From contig JAKITC010000008.1 of the NCBI GenBank assembly GCA_021648285.1, positions 1 to 64,000 on the forward strand: DNA of 64,000 nt. Direction: 5' to 3'. The notes beneath the pieces were generated by a model. That model was not told the origin of the DNA. It ran no database searches and saw only the letters and a list, made by a program, of their open reading frames with translations. Shown in pieces: positions 18,392 to 25,869 of the stretch; the stretch's first letter is position 1, and every line of letters starts with the position of its first letter. Made by a program: the position numbers and the translations under genes. This DNA is from Sulfurimonas sp. (lineage in GTDB: Bacteria > Campylobacterota > Campylobacteria > Campylobacterales > Sulfurimonadaceae).

Positions 18392-18769
18392 CTATAAACC
18401 TAAGTTTCTCATAAAATTGCCAGCTATCAAAGTACTTCTATTTTTAAACTGGTCTGCAATATGAGGTTCATAAATAGTATTAACTGTCTCAAAAAATAGT
18501 TTTAACCATCTTTTAAAAGTCTCAGCCTTTAATCCTTCTAGTTCAATATGAGGGGCAAAAGGACTTCCTCTATAGTTCATGTCGCCTAAGTAGATTGAAG
18601 CCCAAAAGTCAGTTAGTATGTCTAAATGCTCACCCCAAGTTTTACTGCCTAAATTAGGACCTAGTTTGTCAATAAAAAATGGACCTACAAGGTCATCTTT
18701 TAAAACTTCACCGTAAAAATTTACAATCATAGTTCGTAAATTTGCTTTTGTTATTTCATTTTCTAGCAA
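18392..18769 (-). CDS. Group III truncated haemoglobin
   Basis: 125 residues. It matches group III 2/2 globins of Campylobacterota (Ctb of Campylobacter jejuni is the known example): an N-terminal VNFYGEVLKDDLVGPFF, then LDILTDFWASIYLGD, a proximal-histidine segment around FAPHIELEG, and the helix LKLFFETVNTIY. These cytoplasmic proteins bind O2 and NO and are linked to nitrosative or oxygen stress. It is monocistronic with its own AT-rich upstream region. No perfect Crp/Fnr box was seen there. Confidence 0.87.
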   Translation of the reverse strand: MLENEITKANLRTMIVNFYGEVLKDDLVGPFFIDKLGPNLGSKTWGEHLDILTDFWASIYLGDMNYRGSPFAPHIELEGLKAETFKRWLKLFFETVNTIYEPHIADQFKNRSTLIAGNFMRNLGL

Positions 18770-18835
18770 TGTTTATCCCTAAAATATATAACGATTTATA
18801 TCATAAAATGCTTAGTCGTTTTTGTAATATATTGG

Positions 18836-19507
18836 TTAAAACATATCCCAAGGTTTAGACCAGCTTTTTAGTTTCTCTTTTGCCTCTAAAGATAAAAACC
18901 TCTCACCTTCAGTTGGTTGACATGTAAAACTAAACTCTTCATCATTTAAAGAGAATTTCAGAGCGTAGGCGTGCAGATAGCCTCTCTCCTCTTTTTTTGC
19001 TTCATCTGCATTTGCATAGCGAATATCACCGGCTATAGGTGAACCTATACTCTTTAGTGCTACTCTTATTTGATGGGTTTTGCCTGTGTGCGGTTTTACT
19101 AAAAAAAAGCGTTCACCAACTCTAAGAGCAGAGCTTAAAAATTGAGTTATTGCCGGATTTTCTTTTGTTTGAAGTAGCTTGTAACTACCTCTGCGAGAAC
19201 TTGACATGTCAGCTTTTATCCAGCCCTGTTTTTTCTTTGGTTTTCTTAAACTCAAAGCTAGATAAAACTTTTGTATCTCTTTTTTCTCAAACATCTTACT
19301 AAAGCTATTTGCGACTTCACTGGACTTTGCAAGGATTATCAGACCTGATGTCATTTTGTCTAGTCGGTGAACACTGTAGAGTTGTGAAAGGTTTAACTGC
19401 TTTGTTGCAAGTACTACAAAACCAGCCTCGTCATCTTCACTATGAAAGTTAAGCCCTGCTGGTTTATTAAAAATAACAAAGTCGGAGTTTTCAAATATGA
19501 TTTGCAA
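18836..19507 (-). CDS. RluA-family pseudouridine synthase
   Basis: 223 residues. The RluA catalytic motif HRLDKMTSGLIILAKS has the essential aspartate at residue 50. KPHTGKTHQIRVALKSIG and the N-terminal FNKPAGLNFHSED complete the family pattern. There is no S4 domain. It converts specific uridines of tRNA or rRNA to pseudouridine. Short single-domain members are often TruC- or RluA-like, and the target cannot be fixed from sequence. It lies 2 bases beyond the toxin gene stop on the same strand. Confidence 0.87.
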   Translation of the reverse strand: MQIIFENSDFVIFNKPAGLNFHSEDDEAGFVVLATKQLNLSQLYSVHRLDKMTSGLIILAKSSEVANSFSKMFEKKEIQKFYLALSLRKPKKKQGWIKADMSSSRRGSYKLLQTKENPAITQFLSSALRVGERFFLVKPHTGKTHQIRVALKSIGSPIAGDIRYANADEAKKEERGYLHAYALKFSLNDEEFSFTCQPTEGERFLSLEAKEKLKSWSKPWDMF

Positions 19508-19508
19508 A

Positions 19509-19760
19509 TTAGTACACTTCTTTTCTATGGGCTATTCTGATAAGAGTGATAACTAAAATGTCATTTTCTTTTAAATAAACAATTCTATAGTCTCCAACTC
19601 GTTTTATAAATTTGCCTTTATGTTTTCCCTTCAAAGTTTTATCTGATGTAAAGATGCCTTTTTCTAGGTCTTTTATTTTAGAATAAATTAACTTCTGATT
19701 TTCAGAATCTATTTTTTCTAATTCTTTAAATGTTGCTTTTGGAACAATAATTTTATACAT
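19509..19760 (-). CDS. RelE/ParE-family toxin
   Basis: 83 residues with the compact RelE/ParE pattern: FKELEKIDSENQKLIYSKIKDLE, then GKHKGKFIKRVGDYRIVYLKEND and a C-terminal RIAHRKEVY. RelE-type enzymes cleave mRNA on the ribosome, and the C-terminal basic/His/Tyr cluster fits that activity better than gyrase poisoning. It overlaps the antitoxin stop by one base, the usual antitoxin-first type II arrangement. Confidence 0.87.
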   Translation of the reverse strand: MYKIIVPKATFKELEKIDSENQKLIYSKIKDLEKGIFTSDKTLKGKHKGKFIKRVGDYRIVYLKENDILVITLIRIAHRKEVY

Positions 19761-19987
19761 TAATTAAGACCAAGTTTTTGCGCCACTTCTTCAAGTGAAT
19801 ATACCTCAGTTTTTCCTGCCTTTAATTCATCAATTCTTTTATCTGAAATCATTTCATCTAACGTGTCGAAATATGTACTTACAGCTTTTTCAATTATGTA
19901 TGTTCTTGAACGTTCCAACTCATGTGCATAAGAGTCTAAATCTGTAAGTAATGACTCATCCATTCGTATATTTATTGCTTTTTTCAT
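19760..19987 (-). CDS. Ribbon-helix-helix (CopG-type) antitoxin
   Basis: 75 residues. The N-terminal RHH fold (INIRMDESLLTDLDSYAHELERSRTYIIEKAV) provides DNA binding, and the C-terminal tail (KRIDELKAGKTEVYSLEEVAQKL) is the expected toxin-neutralising part. It is expressed ahead of the toxin. Its leader carries a palindrome that overlaps both the ribosome site and lies next to the -10 box, consistent with autorepression. Confidence 0.87.
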   Translation of the reverse strand: MKKAINIRMDESLLTDLDSYAHELERSRTYIIEKAVSTYFDTLDEMISDKRIDELKAGKTEVYSLEEVAQKLGLN

Positions 19988-20014
19988 AATGTATATCCTT
20001 GTGGATACATTATA
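19988..20014 (-). promoter_or_regulatory. Antitoxin promoter -10 box and palindromic operator
   Basis: Read on the minus strand, TATAAT (complement of 20009-20014) runs directly into an imperfect palindrome, TGTATCC ACAA GGATATACA. This ends one to two bases before the ATG at 19987. The AAGGAT Shine-Dalgarno lies inside the palindrome. A ribbon-helix-helix dimer bound here would block both transcription start and ribosome access. Confidence 0.55.
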
Positions 20015-20153
20015 CTACAATAGTTGTAAATAATCAACGGGTGTTTAACGATAGTATGTTACTTTAGAAGATTTGCCTGCCAGAGTCATTATTGTTGTTT
20101 GTTAGAGAATTCTTATTATTTATACTTTAGCATAACTTTTTATTTCTATCTAT

Positions 20154-20408
20154 TTATTTTAACTCAACCCCTTCAAAAAAATCTGTTATTTCAACACCTA
20201 AAGCATTAGCTATTTTATAAATATGTTCTATATTGAAGTGCTTTTTGTTGTGGTAAATTTCAGCAACCGAAATAAGTCCAACAGACTTTAATCCTATGGA
20301 TAAGGCAAGTTCAAGTTGTGTCATACCTTTTTCTTTACGAATACGCATAACATTTAAACCTATTTTACGATGAAGAGCGTCAATATCTTCAGAACTTATT
20401 TCTTGCAC
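20154..20408 (-). CDS. XRE-family transcriptional regulator (GTG start preferred)
   Basis: About 84 residues from the GTG at 20408. The helix-turn-helix is KIGLNVMRIRKEKGMTQLELALSIG... followed by AEIYHNKKHFNIEHIYKIANALGVEITDFFEG, typical of small Xre/Cro regulators. An upstream ATG at 20465 is in frame. However, that extension has no domain character and runs through two copies of the presumed operator, so the GTG is favoured. It is divergent from the outer-membrane protein gene at 20507 and probably controls it and itself. The ribosome site for the GTG is weak. Confidence 0.75.
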   Translation of the reverse strand: MQEISSEDIDALHRKIGLNVMRIRKEKGMTQLELALSIGLKSVGLISVAEIYHNKKHFNIEHIYKIANALGVEITDFFEGVELK

Positions 20409-20410
20409 AA

Positions 20411-20428
20411 AACTACCTATAGTTAATA
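20411..20428. promoter_or_regulatory. Operator copy O2
   Basis: AACTACCTATAGTTAATA matches the perfect palindrome at 20464-20481 at 15 of 18 positions. It lies just upstream of the GTG start of the XRE regulator and is a likely second binding site for it. Confidence 0.5.
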
Positions 20429-20463
20429 TTGCTATAAGTTTAGTAGTAATACAATACAACATC

Positions 20464-20481
20464 AACTAACTATAGTTAGTT
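20464..20481. promoter_or_regulatory. Operator copy O1, perfect 18-bp palindrome
   Basis: AACTAACTATAGTTAGTT is a perfect 18-bp palindrome 26 bases before the ATG of the outer-membrane protein gene and between the two divergent genes. Its position suggests binding by the XRE regulator encoded next to it. This is inference from symmetry and location. Confidence 0.6.
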
Positions 20482-20506
20482 AGATAAATTTAGAGGTGGT
20501 ATATAT

Positions 20507-21046
20507 ATGAAAAAAATAGCTTTAGCTGTGTTGTTGGCAACAGGGTTGATGGCCGCAGATAGCGGTGTTTATGTTGGTGTTGATTTAGGAAACACTAAGT
20601 TTGATATAGAAGCTTCAGCGGCAGGAGTAACTGCAGGTGACAGTGATAGTGGCGGCTCACAAACTTTAAAAGTTGGTTACTACTTTGATGCTAATAGTCG
20701 TACATCAGTTTATTATCAAAATATAAATGTTGATGGTGGAGATGCTGCAAATTACGGCATTGGCTATGATTATCTTATTGGGAGTAGTGCTATAAAACCA
20801 TTTGTTGGTGGTATTATAGGGTATGGAACAGCGACGGATGATTCTATAAATGCTGATATTTCAGGATTAACTTTTGGTGGACAAGTTGGTGTTAATTATG
20901 CATTCAATGAAAACTTCTCAGCAGAAGCTGGTTATCGCTATATGAAATCAAATATGGATGATACAGTAACTGTATCTGGAGTTGATGTAAAGTTAGAAAT
21001 TGATCCAATTTCAAACTGGTTCATAGGTGTAAACTATAAATTTTAA
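20507..21046 (+). CDS. Outer-membrane beta-barrel protein
   Basis: 179 residues. A signal peptide (MKKIALAVLLATGLMAADS, cleavage about residue 17) is followed by alternating strands rich in Gly, Tyr and aromatic residues. The protein ends in the C-terminal aromatic signature YKF of outer-membrane barrels. Strand repeats such as KVGYYFDANSRTSVYYQNI and AEAGYRYMKSN suit an eight-stranded OmpA/Opa-like barrel. It has a good AGAGGTGG ribosome site. It may be a small surface or porin-like protein controlled by the divergent XRE regulator; function is unknown. Confidence 0.82.
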   Translation: MKKIALAVLLATGLMAADSGVYVGVDLGNTKFDIEASAAGVTAGDSDSGGSQTLKVGYYFDANSRTSVYYQNINVDGGDAANYGIGYDYLIGSSAIKPFVGGIIGYGTATDDSINADISGLTFGGQVGVNYAFNENFSAEAGYRYMKSNMDDTVTVSGVDVKLEIDPISNWFIGVNYKF

Positions 21047-21068
21047 TTTTTCTCTATTCTCCTGTCAT

Positions 21069-21097
21069 AAATTCCTGTTTTTTAAACGGGAATTTTT
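21069..21097 (+). terminator. Rho-independent terminator of the beta-barrel gene
   Basis: The stem AAATTCCTGT / ACGGGAATTT is 10 bp with one G-U pair, with a 7-base loop and a following run of five T. The G-U pair forms only in the plus-strand RNA, so it mainly serves the upstream gene, although it also lies at the 3' end of mutS2. Confidence 0.7.
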
Positions 21098-21104
21098 AAA
21101 AAAT

Positions 21105-23324
21105 CTACAAACTCACAATCTTAGCCCCAAATCCGCCTAGGTGTTGCGGTGCGTCTTCAAACTTTTTGACTCTTGGATGAGCAATGAGAAAGTTTTTAAC
21201 TGCGTATGAGAGTTTCCCTGTTCCTATGCCGTGATAGACTATCACTTCATCCCAGCCATTGATGAGTGCATCGGAGAGAAATTTGTCTAAAACTTCTGTT
21301 GCTTCATCAGCTCTCATTCCGTGCAGGTCGCATTTTAACCCAGCTCTTTTTTCTACATGTACATGTACATTTGTTTGAGGTTTAGGTTTAATTATTTGAG
21401 TATGTTTTAGGTTCTTAGTTTTTACATGTGCCTTCATACCCTCGACTTCTATGGTTGCATCTTTTTTGCCCTTCATAGAAACAATTGTGCCTTTTTGGCT
21501 GTGGTATTTTACTTGGTCTCCGACTTTAAACTCTACATGTCGATTTTCTTGCTCTTTTTTTTCAGGAGGAAGTTTTTTATTTGCTTTGTCCATTGCTCTG
21601 TGAATGGCTTTTGTATCTCCGGCACGTGCAGCTATTTTAGCTTCATTGATTGCAACATTGTAGCTGTTTTTTAGAGCAGATTTTTGTTCGTTAAGTTCTG
21701 TAAATAGTTTTTCTCTTTGAGCTTTTATATCTAACTCTTTAGCTTTTAACTCTTCGAGTTTTTCATCAACTTTTTTATGTTTTTGTTTTAGCTCACGTTC
21801 TAGCTGTGAACCTCTCTCTATCAGCAGACTCAGTTTTTCACTGTTGTCCCCATAAACACTTTTGGCTTCATTTACAATAGTATTAGATATTCCGTATCTG
21901 CTGGCAGTCTCAAAAGCGTAGCTCTTGCCGATAATTCCATGCATAAATTCATAAGTAGGACATCTGCGCTCTTCGTCATATATCGCAGCCATAAGCTCAA
22001 CATCATCACGATCTGCCATAAGTGCAGCTAGGCGTTTATGGTGAGTTGTAACCACAACTTTTTGTCCTCTTTTTATAAGGTCGTCAAGTATCACTTTAAA
22101 CAGAGCTGCTGCTTCGTCACTGTCCGTTCCAAGTTCTATCTCATCAACTCCTACAAGGGCAGATTTATGTTCAAATATACGAGAAAATTCCTGCATACGA
22201 CCGGCAAAAGTCGAGATGTCATTTTTTACATTTTGCGGATCATCTATAATGGCTAAAATACTTTTAAAACTTCCTACATGTGACTTGTTTTCATTGAGTT
22301 TCATAGGTATGATATATTTTGCCATAAAAGCAGCAGATAGTATGGATTTTAAAAGCATTGTCTTACCACCGGCATTTACACCGGTAACCATAAGTATGTT
22401 TTTAGAAAAATCTACATGTACAGGTTTTGCATTGTGTAGAGCAGGGTGAATGAAACTATCTAAAACTATTTTAGTATCTTTTTTAGATTTGATTATTTGT
22501 GAGTTAGTAGAGCGCGCAAAAAGAACTCTTGCCTGATAGTTGTCAAACTTTGTAAACTCTTTGTCTATAAAGTTTATAAAGGGTTGAAGTTCAGCTAATT
22601 TGGCAGAGAACTCTTTAGCATAGGTATAAAAGATTGCTTCTCTCTCTTGGTTTATGTAGCGTATCTGTTCTTTAGCTTTTAGTATGCTATCGGGTGCAAC
22701 AAAAAAACCGCCGCTTGTGCTTCTGCCAATAACTGCACCTTTTAGTACATGGTTAAATCCACCGCGAACAAGTACACACTCTTCATCATTTAAAAGATGC
22801 ACTTGAGTATCCATAAGGTATGAAGATAGTTTTGAAGTTGACATTAATCTCTTTAGCGAGCCGCTTATATTTGCTTTATGCTCTTTTACTCTTGCACATA
22901 ATCCAAATAGTGCCTCATCAAGATTTTCTTCAAATTTACCATCATGAGTGAAGTACTTTTCAACTTCATTAAATTTCTCTTCAATTATAAACTTACTCAT
23001 CCATTCACCGATGATTCCGTCTAATTCACGACTCTTAAAATAACGAAAATATCTAACAACTTTTACAATCTCAAATATCTGCTCAAAGTTTAAAATACCA
23101 CGCTTTTTAAGGTGTGATTTTATAGTAAAAAAATCTGCTACTTTTGGAGGTGCTTTAAACTCAATGTTGTCCAGTGCTTTTATGTAGCGGTAGTGAAGCT
23201 CTTGGTCGCCTTCAATGTACAAAGAACTCTTTCTTGAGAAGAAGCTTTTAAATTGCTCTATATGTTCAGTTAAATCGAGTTGATTGATTAGTAAATCTAT
23301 TTTAGAAATTTTATCTATTGCCAT
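21105..23324 (-). CDS. mutS2: MutS2-family DNA-binding ATPase/endonuclease
   Basis: 739 residues. The MutS core/lever region is followed by an ATPase domain with Walker A (TGVNAGGKTMLLKSIL), Walker B-like VGVDEIELGTDSDEA and VVVTTHHKRLAAL. A coiled-coil and KOW-like linker lead to a C-terminal Smr nuclease domain (KCDLHGMRADEATEVL, VIVYHGIGTGKLSYAV). MutS2 suppresses recombination and, in some bacteria, rescues collided ribosomes. Length is typical for Campylobacterota. In Campylobacter the same neighbourhood is murC / membrane protein / mutS2; here a cold-shock gene sits between. Confidence 0.93.
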   Translation of the reverse strand: MAIDKISKIDLLINQLDLTEHIEQFKSFFSRKSSLYIEGDQELHYRYIKALDNIEFKAPPKVADFFTIKSHLKKRGILNFEQIFEIVKVVRYFRYFKSRELDGIIGEWMSKFIIEEKFNEVEKYFTHDGKFEENLDEALFGLCARVKEHKANISGSLKRLMSTSKLSSYLMDTQVHLLNDEECVLVRGGFNHVLKGAVIGRSTSGGFFVAPDSILKAKEQIRYINQEREAIFYTYAKEFSAKLAELQPFINFIDKEFTKFDNYQARVLFARSTNSQIIKSKKDTKIVLDSFIHPALHNAKPVHVDFSKNILMVTGVNAGGKTMLLKSILSAAFMAKYIIPMKLNENKSHVGSFKSILAIIDDPQNVKNDISTFAGRMQEFSRIFEHKSALVGVDEIELGTDSDEAAALFKVILDDLIKRGQKVVVTTHHKRLAALMADRDDVELMAAIYDEERRCPTYEFMHGIIGKSYAFETASRYGISNTIVNEAKSVYGDNSEKLSLLIERGSQLERELKQKHKKVDEKLEELKAKELDIKAQREKLFTELNEQKSALKNSYNVAINEAKIAARAGDTKAIHRAMDKANKKLPPEKKEQENRHVEFKVGDQVKYHSQKGTIVSMKGKKDATIEVEGMKAHVKTKNLKHTQIIKPKPQTNVHVHVEKRAGLKCDLHGMRADEATEVLDKFLSDALINGWDEVIVYHGIGTGKLSYAVKNFLIAHPRVKKFEDAPQHLGGFGAKIVSL

Positions 23325-23419
23325 AATTGTTTTGTTATACCTAATTAATTACTTTATTATTGGAATTCTAGCTAAATTTATATTATGTTGGGGTTTTAAA
23401 AAGAAGTTATATGAGGAGT

Positions 23420-23444
23420 ATTGAACAGAAAAATTCTGTTCAAT
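23420..23444 (-). terminator. Hairpin at 3' end of the cold-shock gene
   Basis: A perfect 11-bp inverted repeat, ATTGAACAGAA / TTCTGTTCAAT, with a 3-base loop lies 9 bases after the cold-shock protein stop. No T run follows on the minus strand, so it may stabilise the 3' end rather than terminate by itself. Confidence 0.5.
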
Positions 23445-23452
23445 AAGAAAAA

Positions 23453-23671
23453 TTACAGACCTGTAACGTTTTCTGCTTGAGGGCCTTTTTCGCCTTCACC
23501 AATTTCGAAAGTTACTTTTTGACCTTCGTCTAGTGATACACGACCGTGACCTGAGTTGTTAATTTGACGGAAATGTACGAATACATCTTTACCACCATCT
23601 TCTTGTTCGATAAATCCGAAACCTTTTTCGCTGTTGAACCATTTAACTGTTCCGTTTACTAATGCTGCCAT
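23453..23671 (-). CDS. CspA-family cold-shock protein
   Basis: 72 residues forming one OB fold with both RNA-binding motifs: RNP1 KGFGFIE and RNP2 VFVHFRQI. The N-terminus is [14 protein letters not shown]. It acts as an RNA chaperone in the cytoplasm. The gene has a long leader (about 145 bases from a TATAAT at 23823-23828) and a 3' hairpin, so it is an independent transcription unit inserted in the mutS2-murC neighbourhood. Confidence 0.95.
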   Translation of the reverse strand: MAALVNGTVKWFNSEKGFGFIEQEDGGKDVFVHFRQINNSGHGRVSLDEGQKVTFEIGEGEKGPQAENVTGL

Positions 23672-23694
23672 TGTAAATCCTTTGTGTTTTAATA

Positions 23695-23712
23695 CACCTC
23701 ATTGCTAAGGTG
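23695..23712 (-). promoter_or_regulatory. Leader hairpin just upstream of the csp ribosome site
   Basis: On the minus strand CACCTT AGCAAT GAGGTG forms a 6-bp stem (one G-U) ending about 12 bases before the AAAGGA ribosome site. Cold-shock mRNAs often have temperature-responsive leaders; a similar role here is only a suggestion. Confidence 0.35.
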
Positions 23713-23822
23713 GTTGAAAATCTAATATGAAGCTTTATATTTAGGTGAATTTTACTGGAAACCGGAGTTCGTCAATGCAAAGCAGTCTAAAGGCGTAACT
23801 TGAATCATCTTTCATCGGAAAC

Positions 23823-23828
23823 ATTATA
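23823..23828 (-). promoter_or_regulatory. Likely -10 box for the cold-shock gene
   Basis: TATAAT on the minus strand (AGATATAATG) about 150 bases upstream of the cold-shock ATG. This position predicts an untranslated leader of about 145 bases. No clear -35 element is seen. Confidence 0.45.
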
Positions 23829-23869
23829 TCTTAATAATACAAAAAATGTTGTTAAATATTGATAATTAA

Positions 23870-24205
23870 CTATTTACAAGTAGAAGCACTAACCATCTGA
23901 CCATAGTTTGGAGTGTCCTCTTTACCTATAAAAGTGTATGTTCCTACACTTAGTGTGTAGTTTTTATCATTTATTTCAATGTCACTACATGTAATGGTCT
24001 TATGTTGGTTATATTTCATAACGGTATTTAGCATCTTTTCTCTTTGAGAAGTACTGTACGCGTTATATGCGATTGCTGATAGCACAATGCCAAGTACAAT
24101 AGCAGTCACTAAAGTTTTTTGATGTTTTGTGAGTTCTGTAAAGTAGTTTAGTGCTAAAAAGAAAAATCCAACAACTACAAGCCCAGCTAAATATGCCATA
24201 AGCAT
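23870..24205 (-). CDS. Small membrane protein between mutS2 and murC
   Basis: 111 residues with two membrane helices (about 3-20 and 30-48), then a soluble C-terminal domain with two cysteines (ITCSDIEIND; STCK at the end). It probably corresponds to the conserved integral membrane protein found between murC and mutS2 in Campylobacter; that is from memory of gene order. Its GGAGG ribosome site and first codons (ATG CTT, then an in-frame ATG at 24199) lie in the left arm of a palindromic element. The native start before insertion may have been the second ATG. Confidence 0.65.
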   Translation of the reverse strand: MLMAYLAGLVVVGFFFLALNYFTELTKHQKTLVTAIVLGIVLSAIAYNAYSTSQREKMLNTVMKYNQHKTITCSDIEINDKNYTLSVGTYTFIGKEDTPNYGQMVSASTCK

Positions 24206-24465
24206 TCCTCCATAATTAAATCCGCTTTTAGCGACATGTAAATAATTTTAGTGTAAGGCAGATTTACGAAGAACTATAAATATAGTTCAAGGAAAGCTAA
24301 CAATACAATAGAGTTATTTACATGTCGCCCTTTGGGAAGTTTAAAAAGAGAGCTCCTACTTCGTTAAAAACTCTTGAACTATAAATATAATCCTACAAAT
24401 TTTCGTCTTGTATTAGCTCTCTTTTTAAGCTTCTAAAAACTATTTTAGTTATGGAGGAATGCTTA
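24199..24465. mobile_element. 263-bp TA-flanked palindromic (MITE-like) element
   Basis: The segment is bounded by perfect 17-bp inverted repeats, 24199-24215 (TAAGCATTCCTCCATAA) and 24449-24465. The outermost TA on each side looks like a target-site duplication. Inside are two more inverted repeats: 15 bp at 24231-24245 / 24314-24328 (GCGACATGTAAATAA), and about 19 bp with one mismatch at 24336-24354 / 24415-24433 (core AAAAAGAGAGCT). There is also an 8-bp hairpin at 24271-24288. It encodes no protein. It provides the murC stop codon and the ribosome site plus first ATG of the next gene. An invertible segment or structured RNA is the alternative. Confidence 0.5.
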
Positions 24466-25776
24466 CGCTGTTCCTCTTATTTGGTATGTTATATCACCAG
24501 CACCAAAGCCGATGATAAGACCTTTATCTAAAGTTTTAAGTGTTTCTTTGTCTTTTATAACGGTAATAGTATTGTTTGCTCTTGTGATATTATCTGCCAT
24601 AGTTAGATTATATCTTTTAAACTTCTCTTTAAAGTCAATATCTCTGCTGGCCTCACCTGCAGACCAGACAGGTAATATTATGAGCTCTTGTACACCTTCA
24701 AAACACTTGATAAACTCTTCAAGATTGTCTACGGTACGTGAGTACTTATGCGGTTGCCAAATAGCTGTAATTTTATCGAAACCTTTTAAATGTGCATACT
24801 CTTTAACTGATTCAAATGTTGCTTTTATCTCTGTTGGATGGTGACCATAATCATCGATTATTACTCTGCCTTTTTCTGAGCCGACAATATCAAATCGTTT
24901 TTTTATACCTTTAAAGGTAAGCAGATTTTCTCTTATCTCTTCAATATCCATTGAGTCATTTGCAGCGAGAATTGCTAAGGCTGCATCAAGAGCGATATGT
25001 TTACCAAATCCCCAAACATCAAAACTGCCTAAGTCTTTAAGTGTAAATCTTGTGTGTGGTTCATCATTTATCAGTATAAATTCTATATTTGAGATATCTT
25101 TACTTGGATAGAGCCAAGTAGCATCAATCTCATCTTTTAGGGTACTTAAAAATTTATCTTCAGCATTTAATACACGACATGTAGCAGACTTTATGAAAGT
25201 CTTGTAAGAGTCGTAAAAACGCTCATAGTTGTAGTCATAATATTCCATATGCTCTGGTTCAGCATTGATTACAATAGCACAGTGAGGATTTGAGTTTATA
25301 AAACTGCCATCACTCTCATCAGCTTCAAAAAGCATAACGTCTGTCTTAGGGTTGTATCTAACATTTGAACCAAAAGCTTTTGACTCTGCACCGATGATAG
25401 CAGAACCGCTCATTATAGATGTAAGTATCGCTGTTGTGGTGCTTTTACCATGAGCTCCGGCAACTGAGTAAACTTTTGAACCATCTAGTATTTGCAGTAG
25501 AGCTTCACGACGGGCAAGAACTTCAATACCTTTAGCTTTTGCTTCTATTACTTCCGGGTTGTCAGGGCCGATGATTGCAGAGTGAATTACTAAGTCTTGA
25601 TTAGTTATAGCAGATGCACAATGAGGAATCGTAACTTTTATGCCCAAGTCACGAAGCTTTTTAGTTATGAGGGTATTAGAGATGTCTGAACCACTAACTT
25701 CATGCCCTTTAAAGTGCATATATTGTGCTAATCCAGATATACCGATTCCGCCGATTCCTATAAAATGTATTTTCAT
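24463..25776 (-). CDS. murC: UDP-N-acetylmuramate--L-alanine ligase
   Basis: About 437 residues from the ATG at 25776. This start is preferred over an ATG five codons earlier because MKIHFIGIGGIGISGLA is the usual N-terminus and GGAG precedes it. The ATP loop AGAHGKSTTT (about 106-115) and later motifs EADESDGSF, VINAEPEHMEYYD and IIDDYGHHPTEI define the Mur ligase. It adds L-alanine to UDP-MurNAc, the first stem-peptide step of peptidoglycan synthesis. The C-terminus GDITYQIRG is followed by two extra residues and a stop formed by the adjacent palindromic element. Confidence 0.95.
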   Translation of the reverse strand: MKIHFIGIGGIGISGLAQYMHFKGHEVSGSDISNTLITKKLRDLGIKVTIPHCASAITNQDLVIHSAIIGPDNPEVIEAKAKGIEVLARREALLQILDGSKVYSVAGAHGKSTTTAILTSIMSGSAIIGAESKAFGSNVRYNPKTDVMLFEADESDGSFINSNPHCAIVINAEPEHMEYYDYNYERFYDSYKTFIKSATCRVLNAEDKFLSTLKDEIDATWLYPSKDISNIEFILINDEPHTRFTLKDLGSFDVWGFGKHIALDAALAILAANDSMDIEEIRENLLTFKGIKKRFDIVGSEKGRVIIDDYGHHPTEIKATFESVKEYAHLKGFDKITAIWQPHKYSRTVDNLEEFIKCFEGVQELIILPVWSAGEASRDIDFKEKFKRYNLTMADNITRANNTITVIKDKETLKTLDKGLIIGFGAGDITYQIRGTA

Positions 25777-25804
25777 CCGCTTACTCCCCATCTACTATAA
25801 TCTC

Positions 25805-25862
25805 ATTTAATATGAATGCGTCCATATTAAATTCAGTCACTAAAGCTTCGCCTTTGGCGAGG
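25805..25862 (-). promoter_or_regulatory. Two hairpins between the 169-aa gene and murC
   Basis: Downstream of the 25870-26379 gene are two stems. The first is a GC-rich 7-bp stem (CTTCGCC / GGCGAGG, 25846-25862) with a TTT loop. The second is a perfect 10-bp stem ATTTAATATG / CATATTAAAT at 25805-25814 and 25823-25832. Neither has a following T run on the minus strand. They may mark mRNA processing or partial termination ahead of murC. Confidence 0.4.
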
Positions 25863-25869
25863 AAGAGAA

